The translations under genes were made by a program, and so were the position numbers. DNA of 64,000 nucleotides from Haloarcula sebkhae (lineage in GTDB: Archaea; Halobacteriota; Halobacteria; Halobacteriales; Haloarculaceae): assembly GCF_014647415.1 (NCBI RefSeq), contig NZ_BMPD01000002.1, positions 124,001-188,000 on the forward strand, read 5' to 3'. Each line of letters starts with the position of its first letter. Position 1 is the stretch's first letter. The notes under the pieces are model-generated. The model had not been told where the DNA came from. It was given only the letters and a program-made list of their open reading frames with translations, and made no database searches. Positions 33,883-42,727 of this stretch are shown here, piece after piece.

Positions 33883-35142
33883 ATGACGGGAACAGCCGCG
33901 GCCGAGCCCACTGTGACGACGTTCACGTCGACCGTCGACCGTATCGATTCGACCGCCGTCGTGCTAGCGGAGACGTACTTCTACGCTGAAGGCGGTGGTC
34001 AGCCGGCAGACCGGGGCACTCTCGGAGGTGTCGAGGTCGTCGACGTCCAGCACCGAAACGGCGATATCGTCCACGAACTGGCCGAGCCGCCGGCGTTCGA
34101 TCCGGGCGAGACAGTCGAAGGCCAGATTGACACGGCGTTCCGGACGTACTGCATGCGTGCCCACACGGCCAGTCACGTCCTCTATGGCGCTGGTCGCCGG
34201 CTGCTGTCGGATCTCGGCTATGGCGGGTTCGACATCAGCGCGACAATCCCGGACGATGCCGGTGGCGACGAATTCGGACCGGCTATCTCCGGGAAGGTGC
34301 GTGTAGATTTCGAAACGACGACCGAAATCGACGACGAGACACTCACCGAACTTGAGCGGCTGACTAACCGCGCGGTCTGGGAATCATACGACGTGACCTG
34401 GGAAGAAATTCCGCGTGACGAGGCACTGGACCGCGACGATATCGCGTTCAACACGAAGACCGAAGAGGGAATCGAGGGTGAGACAGTCCGTGTCGTCACC
34501 ATCGAGGACTGGGACGTGGCAGCCTGTGGTGGGACACACGTCGGGAACACGCGGGAGATCGGGCCAGTGACCGTGCTCGGTCGGTCCAACCCCGGCGAGG
34601 GTCTAACTCGCGTCGAGTTCGCCGTCGGTCCGCGAGCGATCCGCCAGCGCGCGACCGAGCACGAGCGGGCGATGGCTGCCGCCCAGTCGCTGGATACGAA
34701 CGTTACTGAACTCCCGGATGCTGTCGACGGACTCCAGTCGGAGCGCGACGACCTCCGGGGCACCGTATCGACCCTCCAAGAGCGTCTGGTCGATTCCCGT
34801 CTCGCTGACCTGCGTGACGACGCCATCGAAGCGGACGGGCAGCGGTGGCTCGTCGGTACCGTGACGGGTCTCGACACGAACGCGCTCGCTGACCGGGCGG
34901 AGTCCGCCGTCGACGACGATATCGACGTGGCCGCGCTGGTCGACGCCGATGGGCAGTATCTCGGCGTCGCGACGACTGGCGGCGTCGATGCCGGCGAAGT
35001 GGTCGATCAGGTGACCACAGAGTTCGGTGGCGGCGGCGGCGGACGACCGACGGTCGCACAGGGTGGTGGACTCGGCGCTGATGGGGATGCTATCGTCGCA
35101 TTCCTCCGGGACGGGCCAGCGACGGCAGACAGCGGCGACTGA
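33883..35142 (+). CDS. Alanyl-tRNA editing protein AlaX (long form)
   Basis: 419-aa trans-editing factor that hydrolyses mischarged Ser- or Gly-tRNA-Ala. Seen: AlaRS editing-domain Zn motif H94-x-x-x-H98 (RAHTASHVL) and CGGTHVG (about residues 213-219), then a C-terminal coiled-coil part (LQSERDDLRGTVSTLQERL) and DHHA1 domain with GGGGGGRPTVAQGG. The full-length DHHA1 form is AlaX-L. Free-standing, with no synthetase core. Its ATG at 33883 follows a TTTTTG box. Confidence 0.91.
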   Translation: MTGTAAAEPTVTTFTSTVDRIDSTAVVLAETYFYAEGGGQPADRGTLGGVEVVDVQHRNGDIVHELAEPPAFDPGETVEGQIDTAFRTYCMRAHTASHVLYGAGRRLLSDLGYGGFDISATIPDDAGGDEFGPAISGKVRVDFETTTEIDDETLTELERLTNRAVWESYDVTWEEIPRDEALDRDDIAFNTKTEEGIEGETVRVVTIEDWDVAACGGTHVGNTREIGPVTVLGRSNPGEGLTRVEFAVGPRAIRQRATEHERAMAAAQSLDTNVTELPDAVDGLQSERDDLRGTVSTLQERLVDSRLADLRDDAIEADGQRWLVGTVTGLDTNALADRAESAVDDDIDVAALVDADGQYLGVATTGGVDAGEVVDQVTTEFGGGGGGRPTVAQGGGLGADGDAIVAFLRDGPATADSGD

Positions 35143-36066
35143 TCAGTCTCCTCGGTTCGGCGTCCCGTTGAACCGTGCAACCTCGTTTCGCAGGGCGTCC
35201 CGCTTCAACAGCCCGAAACCGATGAGAATACAGGTGAATCCGACACCCGTGTAAACCGTCGGCGTCTCGCCGAGAAACAGCAGTCCGGTGGCGGCGGCGA
35301 CGACCGGCGCGGCGTAGGAGACGAGATTGATCTCGATGGGTCCGAGCCGCTCCAGCAGGTCGAAGTAGATGAGGAAGCCAAGGGCGCTGGCGACGACAAC
35401 CAGATACAGCAGAGCCAGCACGGCTTCAGCAGTCCACTGAACGTCGGCCATCGATTCGGCGGCCCCGAAGCTGATACCGTGCATGAGTACCGCACCGAGC
35501 AGCATCGACCACGCCTCCATCGTTTCTATCTCTAGGTTGTCGTCGAACCGACGGGTCAGCACGCTCCCGAGGGCGAACGACGTGGCCGCGAGGAACACCA
35601 GAACCAGCGAGACGGTTCGGGGGTCGAGCAGGTTCCCCGGGTCGGGGTTGCTGAGGACGCCGACACCGACGAACCCGACGAGCAGACCGACGATTCCCAG
35701 CGTCGTGAGACGCTCGTCCGGGAGGAACGCACGCGCGAATCCGGTCGTGAGAATCGGCGAGAGGCTCACGACGATAGCAGCGGCGGCACTGGTTGTTCCC
35801 TGCTCGCCGACGAACAGGAAGATGTGGTACGCAGCGATCATGAGTGTGCCACTAATACCCACAACTATCCAGTCGGTCCGGCCCTTCGGGACCCACTGGT
35901 CGGTAGCGTACACCGCGTAGCCAAGCATCAACAGCCCGGCGAGGTCGTACCGGAGGGCTGCAAACAGGATCGGCGGGAAGTACTCCAGCCCGGCCTTGAT
36001 CGCGGTGAAGGCGCTGCCCCAGGCGACTGCGAGCGCGACGAAGAGGATGGCGTTGCGGAACCGCAT
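35143..36066 (-). CDS. EamA-family (DMT) transporter
   Basis: 307-aa membrane protein with ten predicted helices in two repeats of five, as in drug/metabolite transporters. Seen: start MRFRNAILFVALAVAWGSAF (typical N-term of EamA), AALRYDLAGLL and in the second repeat ASALGFLIYFDLLERLGP. The ATG at 36064-36066 leaves a 7-bp gap to surE; the longer frame would overlap surE by 32 bp. Substrate unknown. Last gene of a four-gene same-strand run. Confidence 0.85.
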   Translation of the reverse strand: MRFRNAILFVALAVAWGSAFTAIKAGLEYFPPILFAALRYDLAGLLMLGYAVYATDQWVPKGRTDWIVVGISGTLMIAAYHIFLFVGEQGTTSAAAAIVVSLSPILTTGFARAFLPDERLTTLGIVGLLVGFVGVGVLSNPDPGNLLDPRTVSLVLVFLAATSFALGSVLTRRFDDNLEIETMEAWSMLLGAVLMHGISFGAAESMADVQWTAEAVLALLYLVVVASALGFLIYFDLLERLGPIEINLVSYAAPVVAAATGLLFLGETPTVYTGVGFTCILIGFGLLKRDALRNEVARFNGTPNRGD

Positions 36067-36073
36067 CGTCCGC

Positions 36074-36895
36074 TCAGTCGGCCGCCTCGTCGTTGGCCGC
36101 TTCATCGTCGCCCGGTTCGTACGTCTCCGCGATAGCGTCTAGCGCCTCGTGGTGTTCCGTCGTGTGCGGTGCGGTCAACGGCGAGACGCTGACCTTGCCG
36201 TCGACGACGGCGCGGCGGTCCGTCCCCTCGGGGTCGGGGATGTCGCCGTCTGCCATGTGCTCCCAGATACGATCGTGTAGGGTCACGGCGTCGCCATCCT
36301 GTACGGCGTCCATCTCGTAGAGGTGAGACGGTCGTGTGACCGTCATCTGTGCGTCGCCCCATTCGGCGACAGGGGCGTTGATGTTCAGGTAGTCACACTG
36401 TTCGAACACGCCGGCGTCGACGGCGTGGTCGGCGAGGTAGGTCGTCGCCTTCGCTGCCTCGCGGTAGCTATCGCCGTTGGCCTCGATGTCGGAGAACGCG
36501 GCGTCCTCGCGGACCGGGATGTACATCGAGACGGCCATCGCCGGCACGTCGAAGAAGGTGGCTTCGACGGCGGCGCTGACGGTCCCCGAGCGGCCGAGAA
36601 CGTACGCGCCGAGGTTCGCCCCGCGGTTACAGCCCGCGACGACGAGGTCAGTGTCGGTGACAAGCGCTTCCAGCCCCGCCACGACGCAGTCCGAAGGAGT
36701 CCCTTCGACAGCGTAGCCAAGTTCGTGCTCGTGGACGGTCACTTCGTGTGAAATAGCCCGACCGACCGCGCTCTGGTCCTCTGCCGGGGCGACCGCAGTC
36801 ACATCGCCGACTGTCGAGAGACCGTCGTACACCGCCCGGAGGCCGGCGCTCTCGATGCCGTCGTCGTTCGTCAGCAGAATCGTCGGCTCGTCCAT
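36074..36895 (-). CDS. surE: 5'-nucleotidase SurE
   Basis: 273-aa metal-dependent phosphatase that dephosphorylates nucleoside monophosphates. Seen: TNDDGIES at the N-terminus (metal Asp pair), the segment AGCNRGANLGAYVLGRSGTVSAA (Asn metal ligand and phosphate-binding Ser) and EGTPSDCV. Length and motifs fit the family. Located between a methyltransferase gene (36 bp upstream) and an EamA transporter. Confidence 0.92.
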   Translation of the reverse strand: MDEPTILLTNDDGIESAGLRAVYDGLSTVGDVTAVAPAEDQSAVGRAISHEVTVHEHELGYAVEGTPSDCVVAGLEALVTDTDLVVAGCNRGANLGAYVLGRSGTVSAAVEATFFDVPAMAVSMYIPVREDAAFSDIEANGDSYREAAKATTYLADHAVDAGVFEQCDYLNINAPVAEWGDAQMTVTRPSHLYEMDAVQDGDAVTLHDRIWEHMADGDIPDPEGTDRRAVVDGKVSVSPLTAPHTTEHHEALDAIAETYEPGDDEAANDEAAD

Positions 36896-36931
36896 ACGCT
36901 TTGTCGGGCCGTCCCTGAGAAAAGCCCACCG

Positions 36932-38440
36932 CTAGCGCGCTCGATCGACGACCGTCTCGCCGTCGACGACGACGTTGTACGCCTCCTCGTCGTCGTTCCA
37001 CAGGACCAGCGCGTTCTCGAAGGACAGCAGGTCGCCATAGTCGGCTTTCCGGAGGTCCTCGTTCAGTATCGACGCCTCGGTGAGGACGGCGAAGTGGTCG
37101 ACTTTCTGGCTCCCGTCCCCCAGCAGATACAGCGGATTTGCACCCTCCCGTTCGGCGAGGTCGTGGCTGAGCTTGACCCCGAGGAAGTTCACCCGGTCGG
37201 TGACGTAGTTCTCGGCGTCGGCCATCGGCGCGTGGATGCCCCGGTCAGGCGTCACATCGTGCTTTCGCTTGCCGTCGGTTCGAAGAACGCTGTAGGCGAA
37301 CTGCACGTCCGTGTTGACGAACTCGCCTGTCCCGCCGTTGGGGTCGTCGAGGCGCTGTTGCATGGTCGGCACCTCGATGTCAGGTTTCCGGTCGAAGGAC
37401 CACGACTCGCTGTCCGGGGACTGGTGGGGCCAGAGCCGCACCGTCGGCCCGTACACCGTCGCTGGGCCGCCGTCGGCCACCTCGCGCTCAACAGTCCGGA
37501 GCTGTATGGCTGTGTTCCGGTCAGCCGGAGCCAACGCCAGCAACGTTCCGTCGTCGGCAAGCGCCTTGACGTACCGGTAGAGGGTCGCCGCCGCGTCGTC
37601 GAGTTCGCTGAGGACGTTGCCGAAGATGATGAGGTCGTAGCCCTCTGCGTCGGTGTCGCTGCCATCGGCACCGCCACTGCTGTCGCTACCACCAGCCCCA
37701 CCGCTGTCGTTGCCGGCCCCACCCCCGCTGTCGTCGCCGACAAGCGGCGACGACGGGTCGAACTCCTCGGCGAGTGACCGGTGGATCTCCCAGCGGACGT
37801 TCTGGCCGCTGTCTTCCAGTAAGCTCTCCAGTACATCCGCGGCGGCGCTCGGCTCGACGGCGTGGTAGTCAAGCAGGGCGTCGTCCGGGAGCAGGTCGCG
37901 CAGGGCGAGCGCCGGGCCACCGACGCCGGCCCCCACGTCCAGCACTCGAAGCTGTGACGGAAGCAGGCCGTCAGCGGCGAGGTCCGCGAGGACGTATTTC
38001 GCCACTGCGTAGTAGTCCGGCAAGTGGTAGACGGCGTAGCCAAGCGCCGTCAGTTCGTCGTATTCGACGGCCTGTCCCTGCAGGTACCGCTCCTTGATGT
38101 CGCGGATGCGCTCCCTGAGTTCGTCACCGCTGTCGCCGCTGTGCCACTCCAGCCCGCCCCACTCTGTCAACAGGTCGATGACCTGCTGTTCGTAGCGGTC
38201 GGGGAACCGCTCGACGCCGTCGAAGTTCACCGACAGTCGCCCCTCAGGTGCCGGAACGAAGGTCCCGTCGTCCTGTTCGACGATGCCCAGATCGAACGCT
38301 TCCTCCCGGAGCACCTGCTTGACGACGGCGGGGTGGGGCTGGCCCTCGACGTATTCGTGTAGCTCCTCTGGGTCCAGCGGCCGGACGTTCCGGAGGTACT
38401 GGGCGTTGTCGCGTATCTGCTGGCGTGTGTTCTGGTTCAT
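36932..38440 (-). CDS. SAM-dependent methyltransferase, Rsm22-like
   Basis: 502-aa protein. Central class I methyltransferase: motif I VLDVGAGVGGPAL, adjacent YYAVAKYVLADL and IIFGNVLSELDDAAATLYRYV. This order weakly resembles the Rsm22 family of rRNA methyltransferases. A Gly/Ser/Asp-rich insertion of about 30 residues lies within the domain (about residues 235-266) and looks disordered. N-terminal about 130 residues are helical. It overlaps tyrA by 4 bp (ATGA), so translation is coupled. No iron-cluster cysteines are seen. Confidence 0.65.
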   Translation of the reverse strand: MNQNTRQQIRDNAQYLRNVRPLDPEELHEYVEGQPHPAVVKQVLREEAFDLGIVEQDDGTFVPAPEGRLSVNFDGVERFPDRYEQQVIDLLTEWGGLEWHSGDSGDELRERIRDIKERYLQGQAVEYDELTALGYAVYHLPDYYAVAKYVLADLAADGLLPSQLRVLDVGAGVGGPALALRDLLPDDALLDYHAVEPSAAADVLESLLEDSGQNVRWEIHRSLAEEFDPSSPLVGDDSGGGAGNDSGGAGGSDSSGGADGSDTDAEGYDLIIFGNVLSELDDAAATLYRYVKALADDGTLLALAPADRNTAIQLRTVEREVADGGPATVYGPTVRLWPHQSPDSESWSFDRKPDIEVPTMQQRLDDPNGGTGEFVNTDVQFAYSVLRTDGKRKHDVTPDRGIHAPMADAENYVTDRVNFLGVKLSHDLAEREGANPLYLLGDGSQKVDHFAVLTEASILNEDLRKADYGDLLSFENALVLWNDDEEAYNVVVDGETVVDRAR

Positions 38441-39171
38441 GAGAGTTGCTCGTAGAGCCGTTCGAACGTCTCTGCGTCGGCGTCGGCGAGTTCCCTGGCG
38501 GCGGCGGCGACCGCATCCGCGCCGTCGAATGTCCGCTGAATATCGGAATACACCCGCGGGTCGCCACCGGTGACCTGCTCGACGAGATCGAACAGGCCGG
38601 CCGAAATCGGCGTCTGAAACCGGTCGGGCACGTCGGCGGCGGCCATCGCGAACGCGAGTACGGCGGCGTGGGCGCTGGCCTGGACCGTTTCCATGGCCTC
38701 GTCGTGTTCCGCCGCCGTCGTCTCGAAGCAGTTGTTTCCGGCTGCGGCGAGTGCGTCGACGACAGTATCGGCGTCGGGACCCGACGCGTCGGCGACGACG
38801 GCGACGTTCCCGGGCGCGTTCTCGGGGGCAAACAGCGGGTGGAGGCTGAGCCGCTGACCATCGGGCATGGCATCCCGCATTGCCGCGACGGGGCCAGCCA
38901 TGCTCCCCGTCACGTCAACGATTGCATCCGTGGCATGCGGTGCGAACTCGTCGATAGCCGCCTCGGCGACGGGCATCGGCACCGCAATACAGACAACGTC
39001 GAAAGTCTCGGCCGCGTCGCTGGCGACAGTGCGCCCGCCGACCGTGGTTGCAGCGGCTTCAGCGGCCGACTGGTCGAGGTCGGTGAAGGCGACAGTCGCA
39101 TCGGCGTGGGTCCGGACCGTATGTGCGAACCACTGGCCCATCGCGCCGGCGCCAACGACGAGAACGTTCAT
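38437..39171 (-). CDS. tyrA: Prephenate dehydrogenase
   Basis: 244-aa NAD(P)-dependent enzyme of tyrosine synthesis. Seen: Rossmann GAGAMGQWFAH at residues 7-17, then CIAVPMPVAEA, SMAGPVAAM and SLHPLFAPE, the substrate-site His/Arg region of TyrA. No ACT or chorismate-mutase fusion. Length is that of archaeal TyrA core domains. First of a four-gene run with a methyltransferase, surE and a transporter. Confidence 0.86.
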   Translation of the reverse strand: MNVLVVGAGAMGQWFAHTVRTHADATVAFTDLDQSAAEAAATTVGGRTVASDAAETFDVVCIAVPMPVAEAAIDEFAPHATDAIVDVTGSMAGPVAAMRDAMPDGQRLSLHPLFAPENAPGNVAVVADASGPDADTVVDALAAAGNNCFETTAAEHDEAMETVQASAHAAVLAFAMAAADVPDRFQTPISAGLFDLVEQVTGGDPRVYSDIQRTFDGADAVAAAARELADADAETFERLYEQLS

Positions 39172-39334
39172 CGGCCCAGCGTAGCCCGTCCCGTCTCAAA
39201 AGCCGTTCGGTCACACTCCTGCTCACCGCGACACCGCAGGTGACGATGGGCGGGTAGACAGCCGTCGAACAGCCCGCTGTGGTCCGGTTTCCCCCTCCTA
39301 AACGCTTATCTGTCGGCCCTGAGAGAACGGTGAC

Positions 39335-40108
39335 ATGAAGCGCGTTCGATTCCGTGATACCGCGGGGAACGTCCGGGGGGGCCGCTGGACTGTCGAGGAC
39401 GGCGAGCCAGTCGTCACCGCCGCTGCCGGGCCGTACGGCCGTATCGCCTTTGGCGACGAGTCTTACGACCCCGACGAGGTAGATATCCTCCCGCCCTGCG
39501 AGCCGACGAAAGTCGTCTGTATTGGGCGCAACTACGCCGACCACGCCGAGGAGATGGACTCGGACGTCCCGGACCGGCCGATGCTGTTTCTCAAAGCCCC
39601 GAACGCCGTCGCGTCCCACGGCAAACACCTCACGATGCCCTCGGGGAAGGAACGCATCGACTACGAGGCCGAACTCGGTGTCGTCATCGGCGAGCAGTGC
39701 CGGAACGTTAGCGAATCGGGCGCGATGGACGTGGTCGCGGGCTACACCTGTGTCAACGACATCTCCAACCGCGACGACCAGCGGCGAGAACAGAACTGGG
39801 TCCGCGGGAAGGCCTTCGACAACGCCTGCCCGATCGGCCCGCTCGTGGCCACACCGGAGCACGTCCCGGAGGACGCCAGCATCAAACTCCGACTGAACGG
39901 GGAAACGAAGCAGTCCTCCTCCCGGGAGCACCTCATCTTCTCAGTCCCCGAGCTGATTGCGGAGATAACCTCGTATATGACGCTCGAACCCGGCGATGTC
40001 ATCGCTACGGGGACGCCCGAAGGGGTCGGCCCGATGGAAGACGGCGACGAGGTCGAAGTTGAAATCGAAGGTATCGGCACGCTCAAACACAGCGTCAAGA
40101 TTCCATAG
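39335..40108 (+). CDS. Fumarylacetoacetate hydrolase family protein
   Basis: 257-aa metal-dependent hydrolase or isomerase. Seen: IGRNYADHAEEM (core start), DYEAELGVVIG (metal Glu ligands), VNDISNRDDQRR (metal Asp) and GTPEGVGPM. The family includes enzymes of aromatic degradation and oxaloacetate decarboxylase/acylpyruvase. The specific substrate is not visible. A clear N-terminal sub-domain of 60 residues precedes the core. Confidence 0.88.
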   Translation: MKRVRFRDTAGNVRGGRWTVEDGEPVVTAAAGPYGRIAFGDESYDPDEVDILPPCEPTKVVCIGRNYADHAEEMDSDVPDRPMLFLKAPNAVASHGKHLTMPSGKERIDYEAELGVVIGEQCRNVSESGAMDVVAGYTCVNDISNRDDQRREQNWVRGKAFDNACPIGPLVATPEHVPEDASIKLRLNGETKQSSSREHLIFSVPELIAEITSYMTLEPGDVIATGTPEGVGPMEDGDEVEVEIEGIGTLKHSVKIP

Positions 40109-40149
40109 GCGGCCAGTCGGTTAGTTCCGACGCTATTCCACGACGATCG

Positions 40150-41040
40150 CTACTCGACAACGATTGCGCCTCTCATGCCCAACGCTTCATGCGGTTTACA
40201 CGAGTACAGGTAGGTTCCGGTTTCCTCGAAGGTGTGCTCGTAGGTGCTTCCTTCCTCGGCGACGAGTTCCGAGTCGAGCGGCCCATCGTCTTTTGAGACG
40301 ACATTGTGTGGGCCATCGCCTGTCCAGTCCCAGCGGACGGTCGTCTTAGTCGAGACCTTCAGGGCTGGGGGGTCGAACGCGAACGGACCACCATTACCCT
40401 CGGCACCGACTGTAACAGTTGTAGTATCAGTGTCGGTACGGTCGACAATGGTGCCGTCGAAGTTACTCGCCGCTGCGAGCCACTCGTCGACTTTTGTATT
40501 GCCCGAGGACGGTGGCTCTTTCACAATAATCGCACCCTTCATCCCATCGTCGCGATGGGGTTCGGAGACGTAGCGATACTCGCCAGTCTCCTCGAAAATG
40601 TAGTGATACTTTGTTCCGGGCTGTGCGTTTGTCCGGCCGCTGTCGAAAGGTCCATCTAGGGCGACCACGTTCTGCTGGCCGCCGTGGCCGGTCCAGTCCC
40701 ACCGGACGAGTGTCATCGGCGGAACTTCGATGACAGGCGGGTCGAACGCCAGTCCGCTGTCCGTCTCCTGACCAACCCAGACCGTTGGCCGGGACTGGGG
40801 GCCGAACCTGCGGGGTTCGCCGTCGTAGCCGTTGGCATCATCAAGCCAGTCGTCAAGCGACTTGGGCGTCGATTCAGGTGTTTCGGTTGGTGTCGCAGTT
40901 TCGGTTGGCGTCGCGGTTTCGGTTCCGGTTTCGGCCGCTGGTTCTGAACTACTTCCCGAGGACACGCACCCGGCGGTAACGGCAAGCGCTGTCAACCCTG
41001 TGCCTGCGAGAAACTGTCTGCGAGTGGAGGGCCGTTGCAT
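40150..41040 (-). CDS. Two-domain halocyanin-like lipoprotein, one copper site degenerate
   Basis: 296-aa membrane-anchored blue-copper protein. Tat signal (STRRQFLAG), lipobox ending C25, then a Thr/Glu-rich linker. Two plastocyanin-like domains follow. The second has all four ligands: H245, C281, H284, M289 (PHNVV; CKPHEALGM). The first has Q123 in place of His and S159 in place of Cys, while H162 and M167 stay. So only the second should bind type 1 copper; electron carrier at the membrane. The domains are clearly related and probably arose by duplication. Confidence 0.87.
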   Translation of the reverse strand: MQRPSTRRQFLAGTGLTALAVTAGCVSSGSSSEPAAETGTETATPTETATPTETPESTPKSLDDWLDDANGYDGEPRRFGPQSRPTVWVGQETDSGLAFDPPVIEVPPMTLVRWDWTGHGGQQNVVALDGPFDSGRTNAQPGTKYHYIFEETGEYRYVSEPHRDDGMKGAIIVKEPPSSGNTKVDEWLAAASNFDGTIVDRTDTDTTTVTVGAEGNGGPFAFDPPALKVSTKTTVRWDWTGDGPHNVVSKDDGPLDSELVAEEGSTYEHTFEETGTYLYSCKPHEALGMRGAIVVE

Positions 41041-41281
41041 AGCAAGCTAGTTATTGATACTCGATGATAGAAAAGCGGGTGTCCCCTTTCCAGATTCTGG
41101 AAACAAACAGTCGCCCTTTATCTGAGGGTATTTTATAATCCCGACACTGGCCGGGTGCTGCTACCGGGGTACCGTAAGACACCGGGGTCGCAGTATCCCA
41201 CAGGTTTCACGTCGCTGCCCCGTCATATCGAAACCGAACCGCCCGCAGAACTACCTCCACACGTCCCCTGAAGGGTCCGCC

Positions 41282-41644
41282 GTGGCACACAACGACGCGA
41301 GCAAGACACAGGCGCTGTTCGACGCCCTCGCCGACCCTGACTGTCGCGACATACTCAGGGTGCTCGACGAGCCGCTGCCAGCCAAGGAGGTCGCCTCGGT
41401 TTGTGACCTCCCCCAGACAAGCACCTACCGGAAGCTCGAACAGTTGAGCGAGGCCGAGCTGGTCACCGAGGAGACAGAAGTACGCCCCGACGGCCATCAC
41501 GCGACGGCGTATGTCCGGGACTGTGACGGCGTGTTCGTTGGCATCGATGCTGACGGCGCGTTCGAAGTTAACGTTCTGCCGGCCGAGGAGCGGCCGAGCG
41601 ACCGGCTCGCACTCCTGTGGTCACGCGTCAGTGAGGAACTATGA
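41282..41644 (+). CDS. Winged-helix (ArsR-like) regulator
   Basis: 120-aa transcription factor. Helix-turn-helix: DPDCRDILRVLDEPLPAKEVASVCDLPQTSTYRKLEQL, where the recognition helix is PQTSTYRKLEQL; a wing HATAYVRD follows. No Cys metal site. Start is GTG at 41282 with a GAAGGG site before. Its TGA overlaps the ATG of the membrane protein gene by ATGA. This HTH plus DUF7521-like membrane pair is frequent in haloarchaea, next to halocyanins here. Confidence 0.83.
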   Translation: MAHNDASKTQALFDALADPDCRDILRVLDEPLPAKEVASVCDLPQTSTYRKLEQLSEAELVTEETEVRPDGHHATAYVRDCDGVFVGIDADGAFEVNVLPAEERPSDRLALLWSRVSEEL

Positions 41645-41943
41645 ACGGAGATATTCCACTCATCGTCATCGGATTCAAGACTGTGACAGTGTTGCTTGGC
41701 GGGCTCATTACTTACTTTGCCGCTCGCGCAGCGTTGAGAACGAGAGCGACCGGACTCACGTATCTCGCCGTCGGATTCGCGACGATTACTGTCGGGTCAC
41801 TCCTCGCCGGCGTCGCGGACCAACTGTTCGGCATATCGACCCACGTCGCACTTATCTTCGAGAACGCGCTCACCGCTGTCGGCTTCGTGGTCATTGCATA
41901 TTCGCTGTACGTTACCAGTCGCTCCGCGCTGGTCACTCGATAA
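41641..41943 (+). CDS. DUF7521-like membrane protein
   Basis: 100-aa membrane protein with three helices: LIVIGFKTVTVLLGGLITYFAA, YLAVGFATITVGSLLAGVAD and VGFVVIAYSLYV. The sequence has no metal ligands. It is translationally coupled to the winged-helix gene, so it may sense or tether that regulator. Function unknown. Confidence 0.78.
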   Translation: MNGDIPLIVIGFKTVTVLLGGLITYFAARAALRTRATGLTYLAVGFATITVGSLLAGVADQLFGISTHVALIFENALTAVGFVVIAYSLYVTSRSALVTR

Positions 41944-41966
41944 AAAACCCGCCCAGCAGCTATCCG

Positions 41967-42557
41967 TTATTCGACGACGACTGCCCCGACCATCCCGAGC
42001 GACTTGTGCGGGACACAGTTGTATAGGAAGGTCCCGGCCTCTTCAAACGTGTACTCGTAGGTGTTCCCTTCCTCTGAAACAGCCGAACCCGAGTCAAGCG
42101 GGCCGTCACCGTCGGACTTGACGTTGTGGCCGCCACCTTCACCGGTCCACTCCCAGACGACCGTTGTTCCGGTCGAGACGTTAATCGCTGGCGGGTCGAA
42201 AGCGAACGCGCCGCCGTTGCCTTCGGCCCCAACAGAGACGGAGACCTCGTCTTGGTCGGTCATCACGACCATGGAGCCATCGAAGTTCGACGACTCGCCG
42301 ACGTAGTCCGCGACCTCGCTCGGCGCTTCGGCGGTCTCCATCCCACCGCTGCTCTCGGTGTCCATCTCCTCAGTTTCAGTGGATTCCATCTCCTCGGCTC
42401 CGGTGGTCTTCATTTCTTCGGCTTCCGTCTCGTCGCTGCCACCATCGCCGCCACTACCGCCGTCGCCGCCGGACCCGCCACAGCCAGCGAGGAGTCCAGC
42501 GCCTGATACGGCCGCCGTCGTGCGGATGAACGTCCGTCTGTCGAGGTCGTCTGTCAT
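41967..42557 (-). CDS. Halocyanin
   Basis: 196-aa blue-copper protein. Tat signal (DRRTFIRTTAAV), lipobox LAGC at about 23-26, then a Gly/Ser and Glu-rich linker of about 65 residues and one plastocyanin domain with ligands H144, C181, H184 and M189 (GGHNV; CVPHKSLGM). Electron carrier on the outer face of the membrane. Domain is closest to the second domain of the neighbour at 40.1 kb, suggesting a local duplication. Start ATG 42555-42557 fits the signal. Confidence 0.92.
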   Translation of the reverse strand: MTDDLDRRTFIRTTAAVSGAGLLAGCGGSGGDGGSGGDGGSDETEAEEMKTTGAEEMESTETEEMDTESSGGMETAEAPSEVADYVGESSNFDGSMVVMTDQDEVSVSVGAEGNGGAFAFDPPAINVSTGTTVVWEWTGEGGGHNVKSDGDGPLDSGSAVSEEGNTYEYTFEEAGTFLYNCVPHKSLGMVGAVVVE

Positions 42558-42727
42558 ACGTTTAAAGTTATGACTGTGCACGTATAAGCGAGTCGTTTCT
42601 GTCGTTTACCAAGAAACAATAATTGAGGTTTTGATCGCACCGCTGTCCCGGGATACCAACACAGTTCGGACAGGGATTGATGCTGATACAGGCCTATACT
42701 GGAACTAATGGGAGTGTCCGTCTATCG

